From positions 372,001 through 436,000 of the forward strand of contig NZ_JACIDJ010000002.1 in the NCBI RefSeq assembly GCF_014196305.1: a DNA stretch of 64,000 nucleotides, read 5' to 3'. Every line of letters begins with the position of its first letter. The stretch's first letter is position 1. The notes under the pieces were generated by a model, which searched no databases, was not told the DNA's origin, and was given only the letters and a program-made list of their open reading frames with translations. Source of the DNA: Roseococcus suduntuyensis. Lineage in GTDB: Bacteria > Pseudomonadota > Alphaproteobacteria > Acetobacterales > Acetobacteraceae. This document shows positions 26,940 to 35,815 of this stretch, one piece after another. The position numbers and the translations under genes are program-made.

Positions 26940-28043
26940 TCAGCCCGCCAGAAGCCCCTCGCGCAGCGCCGCCCATCGCCGTGCGATGGCCGGCAGCAGG
27001 AAGCCTTCCAGATGCGCGCGCCCCATCTCCACGCGGCACGCGCGTTCCTCCGGATGGGTGGCGAGGTGATGGATGGCCTCGGCGATGGCCGCGGGCTCAT
27101 CCGGGTCGGCGTAGAGCGCGGCCTCGCCCGCCGCCTCCGGCAGCCCGCCCCGGCGCGAGGCGACCAGCGCCGCCCCCGCCCCCAGCGCCTCCTGTGCAAC
27201 CCGCCCAAAGGGCTCCGCCCAGCGGTTGGGCATGACGATGATGGAAGCGCGCGCCATCCGCGCGAGAGTGGCGGCGTGGTCCAGGTAGCCCAGCATCTCC
27301 ACCCCCGCCGCTTCCGCCTGGCCCCGCAAGGTGGTGACGAAGGGCGTGTCCGCCCGGCCGCCGAACCACGCATCCCCCACCATCTCCGCCCGCCATCCCG
27401 GCAGGCGCGGCAGGGCGCGGGCGCAGGCGGCCACGAAGCTGTCGGCGCCCTTCTCGGCATTGAGCCGCCCCACGAAGAGGATCAGCGCCTCGCGCGGGCC
27501 GGGGTCGGCCGGGAAGGCGGCAGGGTTATGCGGGTTGGGCATGACATGGACGCGGGGCGCCAGCGCGGCCGGCAACCCCTCCAGGAAATCCCGCCGCAGG
27601 AAATCCGAGACACAGGCCACCGCGCGCACCTGGCGCAGCAGCGCGGCACGTTCCTCCGCGCGGCGCAGCCCCCCCATGCCCGAGGCCGCGTTGTGCAGCA
27701 CCAGCACCACCGGGCAGGACAGGGCCTGCGCCAGATGCAGGGCAAGGGGGGCGCGGTTGTGCGCCTCCACCACATCGGCCGGGTGGGTGCGCAGCCGGCG
27801 CGCGGCGGCGCGGGCATGGGCGCGATTGCGGCCGAGAAAAGCCAGCGGGCCGGGCGACAGCCCCTCGAAGCGGCAGCCCTCGAAGGGCGCGTCCTGCAGG
27901 GGGCTGCCCAGCACCATGGCCTCCCAGCCCGGCGCGGGCGCGCGGGCCAGGTCGCGCACCACCAGCGCCACGCCGCCCGCGCCCCGGGGGCCGAAGCGCT
28001 CCTTGGCGGGCAGGACCATCGCGACGCGCCGAGGGGCGAACAT
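26940..28043 (-). CDS. Family 4 glycosyltransferase
   Basis: 367 residues, GT-B fold, GT4 (glycosyl transferases group 1). The C-terminal half has the expected LILFVGRLNAEKGADSFVAA strand-turn, then VMPNRWAEPFGRVAQEALGAGAALVASRRGGLPEAAGEAAL, the EX7E sugar-nucleotide-binding motif region. The N-terminus (RRVAMVLPAKERFGPRGAGGVALVVRDLAR) is typical of GT4 enzymes acting on lipopolysaccharide or exopolysaccharide. It is divergent from the O-antigen-ligase-like gene, 90 bases apart. Probably builds surface glycan; acceptor and sugar unknown. Confidence 0.87.
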   Translation of the reverse strand: MFAPRRVAMVLPAKERFGPRGAGGVALVVRDLARAPAPGWEAMVLGSPLQDAPFEGCRFEGLSPGPLAFLGRNRAHARAAARRLRTHPADVVEAHNRAPLALHLAQALSCPVVLVLHNAASGMGGLRRAEERAALLRQVRAVACVSDFLRRDFLEGLPAALAPRVHVMPNPHNPAAFPADPGPREALILFVGRLNAEKGADSFVAACARALPRLPGWRAEMVGDAWFGGRADTPFVTTLRGQAEAAGVEMLGYLDHAATLARMARASIIVMPNRWAEPFGRVAQEALGAGAALVASRRGGLPEAAGEAALYADPDEPAAIAEAIHHLATHPEERACRVEMGRAHLEGFLLPAIARRWAALREGLLAG

Positions 28044-28133
28044 GTCCCCGGCTTACACAATGGACCGGCGGGGGGCCAGCCTTGGCCCACCGGCCCCAGC
28101 CTGTATAACCGCGCCGCAATCCAGGGAGGTCGC

Positions 28134-29405
28134 GTGGAGCAGACCAGCACGACACCGCCCAACTGGCTGCGGCGTCTCGACGGGCCGGGCAGCGTGCTGG
28201 CCATGGCGGTGGGGGTGGCGATCCCCTGGGTGGTCACCGCCTCGCGCTCGGTGGCCGAGGCGGTGGTGGCGGGGCTGGCCCTGGGCTTCGTGCTTCACCT
28301 GCTGGCCACCCGCAACGCCGCCCCGCTGCGCGCCCCCTGGTTCCTGCTCGCGGCCGCCTATTGGGCCTGGCTGGTGCTGGTGACGGCGCTGGCCGGCGCC
28401 AACCCCGACCAGATGCTGGCGGCCCTGGGCTGGGGGCGGTTTCCATTGGCCACGCTCGCCATCGCGACCTGGGCGCTGGCCAGCGCGCGCGCGCAGCGCC
28501 TGGCGCTGTGGGCGCTGACGGGGGCGGTGGTCTTCGTGGCGCTGGAAGTCTGGCTGCAATTCACCTTCGGGCATGGGCTGGTTCGCTCGGGCGATGCGCT
28601 GCCTGGCTATCTCTCGGGGCCTTTCCTGCGGCCGCGGGCGGGGGGGTATCTCTCCGTGACGCTCTGGCCCGTGCTGCTGCCGGCGGTGGTGGCGCTGGCG
28701 GCCCATGGGCTCTGGGGGCGGGGCGCGGGGGTGGCGCTGGTGGCGCTGGCGGTGGGGGCGGTGATCCTGGCCTCGCAGCGCAGCCCGCTGATCATGGTGC
28801 TGTTCGGGCTCGGGCTCGCCGCGCTGGCGCTGCGGCCATTGCGGGTGCCGGCGCTGCTGGCGGTGCTGGGGGTGGCGGGGATGCTGGGGCTGGCCGCCAT
28901 CTTCGCCCCCATCACCTTCTACCGCTACGCCGTCCACCTGCCGCAATTGCTGGCGGGTTTCCCGGAGACGCATTACGGCCAGATCCTGGCCCGCGCGCTG
29001 GCCATGGTCGAGGCCCATCCCTGGCTCGGCGCCGGCGCCGAGGCCTTCCGCACCGGCTGCTACGACCCGCGCTTCCACATCGGCTGGGGCGGCGTGGGCG
29101 ATGGCGGCGGGGCCGCGATGTGCGTCACGCATGTGCACCATTTCTACCTGGAGGCGCTGGTGGATGCCGGCATTCCAGGGCTGGTGCTGTTCACCGCCTC
29201 CTGCCTCGCGCTGCTCTGGGCACTGGGGCGTGGGGCGCTGGGCGATCCGCTGCGGCTCGGCCTCTTCCTGTCGGCGCTGATCGCGCTCTGGCCGGTGGCG
29301 ACGGCCGGCGCCTATGCGGGCATAGACCAGGCGGCCTTGCGGGTCTTCCTGATGGGGCTGGGCCTGGCGCTCGCCGCCCGCCCGGTGGCCAACGGGGCGA
29401 CCTGA
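28134..29405 (+). CDS. O-antigen ligase/polymerase-like membrane protein
   Basis: 423 residues from the GTG at 28134, which has a strong AGGGAGGT site just upstream. About ten to twelve hydrophobic helices with a large periplasmic loop before the last helices. That loop has GGAAMCVTHVHHFYLEALVDAGIPGLVLF, the His-rich pattern of the WaaL/Wzy (O-antigen ligase) family, and an upstream LASQRSPLIMVLFG stretch. Such proteins attach glycan chains to lipid A core or polymerise O-units. It sits with glycosyltransferase genes on both sides. Ligase and polymerase roles cannot be separated by sequence alone. Confidence 0.8.
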   Translation: MEQTSTTPPNWLRRLDGPGSVLAMAVGVAIPWVVTASRSVAEAVVAGLALGFVLHLLATRNAAPLRAPWFLLAAAYWAWLVLVTALAGANPDQMLAALGWGRFPLATLAIATWALASARAQRLALWALTGAVVFVALEVWLQFTFGHGLVRSGDALPGYLSGPFLRPRAGGYLSVTLWPVLLPAVVALAAHGLWGRGAGVALVALAVGAVILASQRSPLIMVLFGLGLAALALRPLRVPALLAVLGVAGMLGLAAIFAPITFYRYAVHLPQLLAGFPETHYGQILARALAMVEAHPWLGAGAEAFRTGCYDPRFHIGWGGVGDGGGAAMCVTHVHHFYLEALVDAGIPGLVLFTASCLALLWALGRGALGDPLRLGLFLSALIALWPVATAGAYAGIDQAALRVFLMGLGLALAARPVANGAT

Positions 29406-29407
29406 GC

Positions 29408-30157
29408 GTGCAGACCGTCATCTGCATGAAGTGGGGCACGCTCTATGGCCCCGAATACGCCAACCGCCTGCACGCCATGGTGCGGCGGAACACCAGGCGC
29501 CCGCTGCGCTTCGTCTGCTTCACCGAGGATGCCACGGGCCTTCACCCGGGCATCAAGGTGCAGCCCCTTCCCCCCATCCGCATCCCCGCCCACCACCAGC
29601 GCTTTCCCTGGCGCAAGATGTCGCTCTGGGGCGAGACCCTGGGCGACCTGATCGGCCAGGTGCTGTTCCTCGACCTCGATCTGGTTGTGACCGGCGATGT
29701 GGATGGCTTCTTCGACCACGCGCCCGAACAGGATTTCGTGGTGATCCGCAACTGGACCTCGCGCGCCCCCGTGTCTGGCGAAAGGGCCATCGGCAACACC
29801 TCCTGCTTCCGGCTGCGTGTGGGATCCAACGCGCATCTGCTGGCCGCGGTGGAGGCGGATTTCGACGGCATCTTCGCCGCCCACCGCATCGAGCAGGCCT
29901 TCATCTCGCGCCACGTCCAAAGCATCGCCTTCTGGCCCGAGGGCTGGTGCGTCAGCTTCAAGCATTCCCTGCTGCCGCCCTGGCCCGCGCGGCTGTGGCG
30001 GCCGGCGGCGCTGGCGCCGGGCACGCGCCTCGTGGCCTTCACCGGCAAGCCCGATGTGCATGACGTGCTGGACGGGCGCTGGCCCGCGCCGTGGTACAAG
30101 AAATTCTACAAGTCGCTGCGCCGGCCCGACTGGGTGGCCGAACACTGGCGAGAATAG
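29408..30157 (+). CDS. Putative glycosyltransferase with DxD motif
   Basis: 249 residues from the GTG at 29408, 2 bases after the ligase-like gene; an ATG 18 bases later is the alternative. The start QTVICMKWGTLYGPEYANRLH and the D89-L90-D91 motif in VLFLDLDLVVTG indicate a GT-A-type glycosyltransferase of the small family often annotated as hypothetical. Later KHSLLPPWP and PDVHDVLDGRWP segments are probably acceptor or ligand contacts. No signal peptide, so cytoplasmic. It is coupled to the O-antigen-ligase-like gene, and so likely part of surface-glycan assembly. Confidence 0.75.
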   Translation: MQTVICMKWGTLYGPEYANRLHAMVRRNTRRPLRFVCFTEDATGLHPGIKVQPLPPIRIPAHHQRFPWRKMSLWGETLGDLIGQVLFLDLDLVVTGDVDGFFDHAPEQDFVVIRNWTSRAPVSGERAIGNTSCFRLRVGSNAHLLAAVEADFDGIFAAHRIEQAFISRHVQSIAFWPEGWCVSFKHSLLPPWPARLWRPAALAPGTRLVAFTGKPDVHDVLDGRWPAPWYKKFYKSLRRPDWVAEHWRE

Positions 30158-30192
30158 CGCCTGATCCACCGTGCTGAAGCGACCGCCCAGCC

Positions 30193-30663
30193 TCAGAACC
30201 AGCGGCGCACCTTGGCCTTGTAGTCGAGGTAGTCCTGGCCGAAGCGGCGCTCCAGATAGGCCTCCTCGCGCCGGACCACGAGGAAATCCAGCGCCAGGAA
30301 GATGCCCCCCACGGCCAGCCACCCCCACAGCGTGCCCCAGACCAGCGCCATGCCCGCCGCCACCAGCAGGAAGCCCGAATAGATCGGGTTGCGGCCCAGC
30401 CGGAAGGGACCGCGCGCGACGAACTGGCTGTCGGGCTTGTCCGGTCGCGGGTCATTGCCGGCGCGGACCAGCACCAGCAGCGCCCAGCCCATCAGCAGGA
30501 AGGCCAGCAGCATCACCGGCAGGCCGAGTTCGGGCGCGGGCGGGCCGAGCATGACGGGCGCCAGCCAGTTCAGCGCCCAGGCCAGCAGCAGCCCCGCCAG
30601 CACCATCAGCGGCGGCGGCACCTTCACGCCGGGGCCGTGCATGTCCTGCTCAGGCGGGGACAT
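30193..30663 (-). CDS. Isoprenylcysteine carboxyl methyltransferase-like membrane protein
   Basis: 156 residues from the ATG at 30663 (a GTG 9 bases upstream and an ATG at 30642 are alternatives). Four hydrophobic helices, then the ICMT/PEMT-type motif GPFRLGRNPIYSGFLLVAAG and the C-terminal REEAYLERRFGQDYLDYKAKVRRW that binds SAM in this family. Bacterial members methylate unknown membrane-located substrates. The start overlaps the end of ygfZ by about 14 bases, so the two form an operon, although a shared function is not apparent. Confidence 0.85.
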   Translation of the reverse strand: MSPPEQDMHGPGVKVPPPLMVLAGLLLAWALNWLAPVMLGPPAPELGLPVMLLAFLLMGWALLVLVRAGNDPRPDKPDSQFVARGPFRLGRNPIYSGFLLVAAGMALVWGTLWGWLAVGGIFLALDFLVVRREEAYLERRFGQDYLDYKAKVRRWF

Positions 30664-31480
30664 CGGCCGCACCCTCGGGCAGCGTCATCCAGGAGGGCGG
30701 TTCGGGGATCAGCCGGGCCGCGCCGCAATCGAGCGCGCCGTCCCGCAGCGCCTCCATCCGCAGCAGCGCGAGGCCCCGCCCCTCACGGCCGGAGCGCATC
30801 TCGCCCACCTCCGTGCCGCCGCGCGTGACGGGGGTGCCGCGCGCCGGCAGGGGCCCCTCCACCCGCACCGGCACCAGGCGGCGCTTCACGAGGCCCCGAT
30901 ACTTGGTCCGGGCCGTCAGCTCCTGGCCCATGTAGCAGCCCTTGGTCCAGGAGACGCCATGCAGCTCGTCGAAGCCCGCCTCCAGCAGCACCGATTTTTC
31001 CGCATCCATGTCGCGGCTGCCGTCGGGAAGCCCAAGGCCCAGGCGGTGCACATCGTAATCCTGGGCCGTGGCGTCGCTGGACAAGGGTGCGGGCGAGAGC
31101 ACCCGCCAGCCCGCCTCCGGATGGCGCGGGTCACGCCGCACCAACCCCGTGGCCTCCGGCGCCGCGCCCCAGGCGGCATGGACATGCCACTCCTCCGAGG
31201 CATCCCGCAGCGCCACCTTGCTGCGCAGCCGGAAGCGCGAGAGGCGCTGCACCAGCTCCGGCACCTGGGCGCGGTCGGCGTCCAGCAGCAATGCCTCGCC
31301 TTCCGCGACCAGCAGGAAATCCGCCAGCCACTTGCCCTGGGGCGACAGCAGCGCGGCCCAGACGGCCGCCTGCCCGTCGGCGGCGGCCACGTCGTTGGAG
31401 ATCAGCCCTTGCAGGAAGGCGACGCGGTCCGCGCCCGTCACCTCCACAACGCCCCGTTCGGGGAGGAATGCCATGGTCAT
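30650..31480 (-). CDS. ygfZ: YgfZ/GcvT folate-binding Fe-S assembly protein
   Basis: 276 residues from the ATG at 31480, which gives the normal family opening (FLPERGVVEVTGADRVAFLQGLISND); a longer frame to 31525 would leave only 14 bases to the divergent gene. The hallmark KGCYMGQELTARTKYRG has the conserved cysteine C182. YgfZ binds tetrahydrofolate and helps build or repair some Fe-S clusters such as those of MiaB. It shares an operon with the ICMT-like gene and is divergent from the GT9 gene. Confidence 0.92.
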   Translation of the reverse strand: MTMAFLPERGVVEVTGADRVAFLQGLISNDVAAADGQAAVWAALLSPQGKWLADFLLVAEGEALLLDADRAQVPELVQRLSRFRLRSKVALRDASEEWHVHAAWGAAPEATGLVRRDPRHPEAGWRVLSPAPLSSDATAQDYDVHRLGLGLPDGSRDMDAEKSVLLEAGFDELHGVSWTKGCYMGQELTARTKYRGLVKRRLVPVRVEGPLPARGTPVTRGGTEVGEMRSGREGRGLALLRMEALRDGALDCGAARLIPEPPSWMTLPEGAADVPA

Positions 31481-31539
31481 GAACGGGATATCGGGGGCCG
31501 AGCCTCCCGCCTCAACCCCATGCATGATACAGCGCGCGG

Positions 31540-32454
31540 GTGGAAATCCTGTTCATCACTTCGAGCCGCATCGGGGATGCCGTGCTCTCGACCGGCCTCG
31601 CCGAACATCTGCGGCTGGCCCACCCCGAAGCGCGCTTCACCATCGCCTGCGGCCCCGCCGCGGCCGGGGTGTTTGAGCGCATGCCAGGGCGCGTGGCCAC
31701 GCTGGTGCTGCGCAAGCGGCGCTTCGCCGCGCATTGGCTGGGCCTCTGGGCGACATGCGTGACGCGCCGCTGGGATCTGGTGGTGGACCTGCGCGGCTCG
31801 GCCTTCGCCTGGACGGTGCCGGCGCGAAAGCGCGCGGTGAAGCGAGGCGGAAGGCGGCCGGGCCACCGCATCCTGCACATCGCGGAAGTGCTGGGCGTCA
31901 CCCCCGCGCCCCGCCCCGTGGCGTGGTGGGCGCCCGAGGATTTGGCGCGCGTCGAACCCCTGCTACCCCAGGAACCCTTCCTGGTGCTCGGCCCCACGGC
32001 CACCTGGGCGCCCAAGATGTGGCCCACCGAGCGCTTCGTGGCCTTGGCCCAGAAACTGACGGCGCCCGGCGGCCCCCTGCCCGGCGCACCCATCCTGATC
32101 CTGGGCGGGCCGGGCGCGGAGGAGGCCCGCATGGCGGCCCCCCTGCTGGCCGCCCTGCCCGAGGCCCTGCCCCTGATCGGCACGCTCTCCATCCCGGAGG
32201 TGACGGCGCTGCTCTCGCGCGCCGCGCTCTATGTGGGCAATGATTCGGGGCTGATGCACCTGGCGGCGGCGGCGGGCGCGCCCACCCTCGGGCTGTTCGG
32301 CCCCTCCATGGTGAGCGAATACGCGCCGATCGGCCCACGCGCGCGCCCGGTGGTGGCACCGGGCCGGGCCGGGCATGCGCCCATGCGGGGCTTGAGCGTC
32401 TCGGCCGCCCTGGCGGGTGCGCGCGAATTGCTGGCGCCCGAGCCGGTGGCCTGA
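31540..32454 (+). CDS. Family 9 glycosyltransferase (heptosyltransferase-like)
   Basis: 304 residues from a GTG at 31540. The start EILFITSSRIGDAVLSTGLAEHL is the GT9 signature, and the second half has VLGPTATWAPKMWPTERFVALA and LYVGNDSGLMHLAAAAGAPTLGLFGPS, the ADP-heptose-binding region of WaaC/WaaF/WaaQ. It is shorter than E. coli WaaC (~320). Likely transfers a heptose or related sugar to lipopolysaccharide core in the cytoplasm. First of a three-gene run with the GT4 and the asparagine-synthetase-like gene (2-base gap, then 4-base overlap). Confidence 0.88.
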   Translation: MEILFITSSRIGDAVLSTGLAEHLRLAHPEARFTIACGPAAAGVFERMPGRVATLVLRKRRFAAHWLGLWATCVTRRWDLVVDLRGSAFAWTVPARKRAVKRGGRRPGHRILHIAEVLGVTPAPRPVAWWAPEDLARVEPLLPQEPFLVLGPTATWAPKMWPTERFVALAQKLTAPGGPLPGAPILILGGPGAEEARMAAPLLAALPEALPLIGTLSIPEVTALLSRAALYVGNDSGLMHLAAAAGAPTLGLFGPSMVSEYAPIGPRARPVVAPGRAGHAPMRGLSVSAALAGARELLAPEPVA

Positions 32455-32456
32455 CC

Positions 32457-33566
32457 ATGTTCGTCGTCGTCACCCAGAATTTCGCGCCGGATATCGGGGG
32501 CATTGCCATCGTGATGCACGCGCTGGCCGGCGCGCTGGCGGCGGAGGGGCCCGTCGAGGTCTTCGCCCACCGCATCCGCGGCGGCGGGCCTGAGCTTGAG
32601 GGCCACCCCTACACCGCCCTGCACCGCTTCGGCGGCCCCAACCCGCTGCGCGGCTGGCGCAAGGGCTGGGCGCTGCGCGGGCCGCTGGCCAACCCCACCC
32701 TGCGCGGCGTGCTCTGCGACAGTTGGAAGAGCGCCGAGATCCTGCCCCCCACCACCGCCCCCGTGCTGGTGCCGGCCATGGGCATGGAATTCCCCCCGAA
32801 CCCATCCCCGCGCCGTGTGCGCCGCATCCGGGCCGCCCTGGCAAAGGCGAGCGTGGTGCTGCCCATCTCGCGCCACACGGCGGCGGCGGTGGCGCCCTAC
32901 CTCGCCCCCGGCGCGCGGATGGAGATCATCCCGCCCCCCATCGCCCCCCAGCCGGATGCCACCCCCGAGGCGCGGGCCACCCTGCGCGCGCGGGTGGGCC
33001 ACGGGCCGCTGCTGGCCACGCTGTGCCGCCTCGAAAAGCGCAAGGGCGTGGACCGGGTGATCGCGGCCCTGCCCGCGCTCTTGCCGCGCCACCCCGGCCT
33101 CGCCTTCGCCATCGCCGGCGAGGGCGAGGACCGCGCCCGGCTGGAAGCCCTGGCCGCCGAGCTGCGCGTCACCCCTCACGTCCATTTCCTGGGCCGGGTG
33201 GATGACGCGCAAAAGGCCGCGCTGCTGGCCGAGTGCGCCTGCTTCGCCATGCCGGTGCGGCGCGAGGGCGCCTCGGTGGAGGGCTTCGGCATCGTCTATC
33301 TTGAGGCCGCCTGGCATGGCCGCCCCTCGCTCGCCGGCCGCGAGGGCGGCGCGGGCGATGCTGTGGAGGAGGGGGTCACCGGCCTGCTCTGCGACGGCCT
33401 GGACCAGGCCAGCGTCACCACGGGCCTCGCCGCCCTGCTGGACGACCCCGCCCGCGCCGATGCCATGGGGGCGGCCGCCGCGCGCCGCCTGCACGAGGGC
33501 TTTCTGCTCGACGCCATCGCCCGCCGCTTCCTGGACCTGATGCCCCCGCGCGGAGCCGTGGATTGA
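32457..33566 (+). CDS. Family 4 glycosyltransferase
   Basis: 369 residues. N-terminal TQNFAPDIGGIAIVMHALAGAL is the donor/acceptor-gate region of GT4 proteins. The C-terminal half has LATLCRLEKRKGVDRVIAALPAL, HVHFLGRVDDAQKAALLAECACFAMP and EGFGIVYLEAAWHGRPSLAGREGG with the conserved glutamates. It starts 2 bases after the GT9 gene and overlaps the following TTG-started gene by 4 bases. Probably a sugar transfer step in the same surface glycan; specificity cannot be read from the sequence. Confidence 0.88.
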   Translation: MFVVVTQNFAPDIGGIAIVMHALAGALAAEGPVEVFAHRIRGGGPELEGHPYTALHRFGGPNPLRGWRKGWALRGPLANPTLRGVLCDSWKSAEILPPTTAPVLVPAMGMEFPPNPSPRRVRRIRAALAKASVVLPISRHTAAAVAPYLAPGARMEIIPPPIAPQPDATPEARATLRARVGHGPLLATLCRLEKRKGVDRVIAALPALLPRHPGLAFAIAGEGEDRARLEALAAELRVTPHVHFLGRVDDAQKAALLAECACFAMPVRREGASVEGFGIVYLEAAWHGRPSLAGREGGAGDAVEEGVTGLLCDGLDQASVTTGLAALLDDPARADAMGAAAARRLHEGFLLDAIARRFLDLMPPRGAVD

Positions 33567-35221
33567 GCGCCATCGCGGGCCTCGCCCTGCGCGGGCGGCG
33601 CGTGCCCGATGCGGCGCCGCTGGAGGCGCTGTCCGCCGCCCTGGCCCATCGCGGCCCCGCCGCCGGCCCGCCGGTGCTGGGCCCGGGCCTCGGGCTGGTG
33701 GGGCGCGGCCTGCCGGCCGAGCCCCTCTCGGCCGGCGCCGCGATGCTTGTGGCAAGCCATCTCCTGGCCTCGCCCGAGGCGCTGCGCACGGCCCAGGGCC
33801 TGCCCGAGGCGCGCGACGCCGAACTCCCGCTGCTGCTCTATCGCCGCCGGGGTCTCGATTTCGGCGCGGGGCTGGGCGGCGCCCATGCGCTGGCGGTCGC
33901 CGACCACGCCATGCGGCGCCTGGTGCTGGCGCGCGACGCCTTCGGCCTGGCGCCCCTCTATTTCGCGGAGACCTCGCTGGGGGTCGCCTTCGCCTCCGAA
34001 CCCGGGGCGCTGATCGCGGCCGGCTTCGCGACACCCCGGCTGCGCCCCGCCGCGCGCGACGAATTGCTGCAACTGCGCTTCACCACCGGCGCCGAGACCA
34101 TCTTTGAGGGCATCCAGCGCGTGCTCCCGGCCGAATGCCTCGCCATCGCGGGCGGCGCCATCGTGGAACGCCGCCGCGCGCCGCCCCTGCCCGAGGGCGG
34201 CCCCGAGGCCATCTCCGAGCCCGAGGCGCTGGCGCGTTTCGAGGCCGCCTTCCTGGCCAGCCTCGCCGCCCGGCTGGAAGGTCCCACCCCCGGCCTGCTG
34301 CTGACCGGCGGCGCGGGGGCGGCCGCGCTGGTCGCAGGCGTGGCGCGCCTCGGGCTACCCCCCCTGCCCGCCTTCGCGCCCGTGCTGGAGGGCCAGGCGG
34401 CACCCGGCGACGCCATTCCCGTCCCCGTCACGCGCGACGCCTTCTGGGCCTGCCTGCCCGCCCTGGCCCAGGCGCTGGACGACCCCTCGGCCGAGCCCGC
34501 GCATGTGCTGCACTGGCTGCTGGCGGAGGCGGCGCGGGGGCAGGTCCCGGCGCTGCTGACCCCCGATGGATCGAGCGAATTGCTGGCCGGCCATGGCCGC
34601 CACCGCGCCGCCATGCGCCCCTGGTGGCTCTGGGGCCGGGCCATGCGCGCCCGCGGCGCCTTCGACCGGCTGGAGACGCTGGGCATCGAGCCCCGCGCCT
34701 GGCGCGACGGCATCGCGGCCGCGGAGACGGCCGAGGCCGGTTCGGGCCGCAGCCGGCTGCAGGTGGCCCAGGCGGTGGACATGGGCGACTGGCTGTCCAA
34801 CGGTCTGCTGGGCGGGCTCGATCGCTGCTGCGCGCGGCACGGGATCGAGGCGCGGGCGCCCTTCCTCGATGCCGGCGTCGTCGCCGCCACCTTCCGCCTG
34901 CCCGATGCGCTGAAGGTGCGGGGCGGCGAGGGCAAGCATTTGCTGCGCCGCTGGCTGGGCACCCCCTCGCCGCGCACGACGCCGCGCCTGCCCCTCGGCG
35001 CCTGGCTGGAGGCGGAGGCGGCGCGGCTCGGGCCCCTGGTCGCGCGCCAGCCCGGCGTCGCGGAAATCTGCCGGCCGGGCCGGGCAGAGGCGCTGTTCCG
35101 CCGCGCCACCGACCGCCGCGCGGGGGCCGCCGCGTGGAACCTGCTCTTCTACGCGCTGTGGCACCGGGTGCATGTCGAGGGCGTGGCGCCGCGGGGCGAT
35201 GCCTTCGAAACGCTCGGCTGA
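33563..35221 (+). CDS. Asparagine-synthetase-like protein with both active sites altered
   Basis: 552 residues, TTG start overlapping the GT4 gene by 4 bases. Overall layout is AsnB: N-terminal Ntn-glutaminase domain (ALAHRGP near ~28-34, LVLARDAFGLAPLYFAE near ~120) and C-terminal ATP-pyrophosphatase domain. Key residues are changed. The catalytic cysteine at position 2 is serine (MSAIAG for MCGIAG). The NGEIYN oxyanion segment is not present. The ATP loop SGGxDS reads T248-G-G-A-G-A-A-A. The GDGGDEL-like motif is DGSSELL. So neither glutamine hydrolysis nor acyl-adenylation is likely. AsnB relatives are common in capsule and LPS clusters; this may be a structural or binding paralogue. Confidence 0.85.
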   Translation: MSAIAGLALRGRRVPDAAPLEALSAALAHRGPAAGPPVLGPGLGLVGRGLPAEPLSAGAAMLVASHLLASPEALRTAQGLPEARDAELPLLLYRRRGLDFGAGLGGAHALAVADHAMRRLVLARDAFGLAPLYFAETSLGVAFASEPGALIAAGFATPRLRPAARDELLQLRFTTGAETIFEGIQRVLPAECLAIAGGAIVERRRAPPLPEGGPEAISEPEALARFEAAFLASLAARLEGPTPGLLLTGGAGAAALVAGVARLGLPPLPAFAPVLEGQAAPGDAIPVPVTRDAFWACLPALAQALDDPSAEPAHVLHWLLAEAARGQVPALLTPDGSSELLAGHGRHRAAMRPWWLWGRAMRARGAFDRLETLGIEPRAWRDGIAAAETAEAGSGRSRLQVAQAVDMGDWLSNGLLGGLDRCCARHGIEARAPFLDAGVVAATFRLPDALKVRGGEGKHLLRRWLGTPSPRTTPRLPLGAWLEAEAARLGPLVARQPGVAEICRPGRAEALFRRATDRRAGAAAWNLLFYALWHRVHVEGVAPRGDAFETLG

Positions 35222-35239
35222 ATTCAGGGAGCTGGCGCC

Positions 35240-35815
35240 TCAGCCCGCCAGCAGCCGCGCCGAATAGCCGCCGATGAACAGGCCCAGGATCAGGTCCGTG
35301 ATGACGAAGAGCGCCGCCGTGCCGCCGGTCACGTTCAGCGCCACCCGCACCACGAACCATTCGAGCCAGACGGCATAGCCCAGCGCCGCCAGCCCCAGCA
35401 TGTTCGCGAGCCACCCCGGCAGGCCCAGCGCGGCCAACACGGCCATCGCTACCAGCAGGATGAACTGGACGACATTGGTCCAGTTCCAGGCGGCCATGAA
35501 TTGCGGCCATTGCTCGGCCCGGCCCGCCTGTGCCGCCAACGGCAGCGAGACCACGGCGAAGGCCGTCCAGGAGAGCGTGTAGCCGATCAGCTCCACCACC
35601 AGCGCGGTGGGGATGCCCACCTCCGGCGTCCCGCGCGTGCCGTAGGAGAGCAGGCGCATCACGAGGAACAGCGGCAGGCAGATCAGCGCCGCGCGGAAAG
35701 AGGCGCGGGCGGTGGCGAGGTCATTGGGCAGCAGCGCCAGCCCCTCGGGCCGGCCGCGCGCGAAGAGCAATGCGGCCGCGAGGCCCGCGGCGCTGCTGGG
35801 GTTCAAGCCAGGCAC
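35240..35815 (-). CDS. Hypothetical integral membrane protein
   Basis: 191 residues, GTG start overlapping the dapE stop by 13 bases. About five hydrophobic helices (around residues 40-55, 68-95, 110-130, 135-155, 160-190), Trp-rich middle (WNWTNVVQFILL). The pattern of paired helices with PEVGIPTALVVELIGYTLSWTAF resembles YIP1-like small membrane proteins, but I do not recognise it firmly. It ends the seven-gene minus-strand run that starts with the osmoprotectant transporter. Function unknown. Confidence 0.65.
   Translation of the reverse strand: MPGLNPSSAAGLAAALLFARGRPEGLALLPNDLATARASFRAALICLPLFLVMRLLSYGTRGTPEVGIPTALVVELIGYTLSWTAFAVVSLPLAAQAGRAEQWPQFMAAWNWTNVVQFILLVAMAVLAALGLPGWLANMLGLAALGYAVWLEWFVVRVALNVTGGTAALFVITDLILGLFIGGYSARLLAG

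Noticed and set aside
30158-30192. Possible degenerate copy of the palindromic repeat between two convergent genes
   Set aside because: Only the first ~14 bases resemble copy B (about 12 of 14). The rest does not align and no stem is kept.
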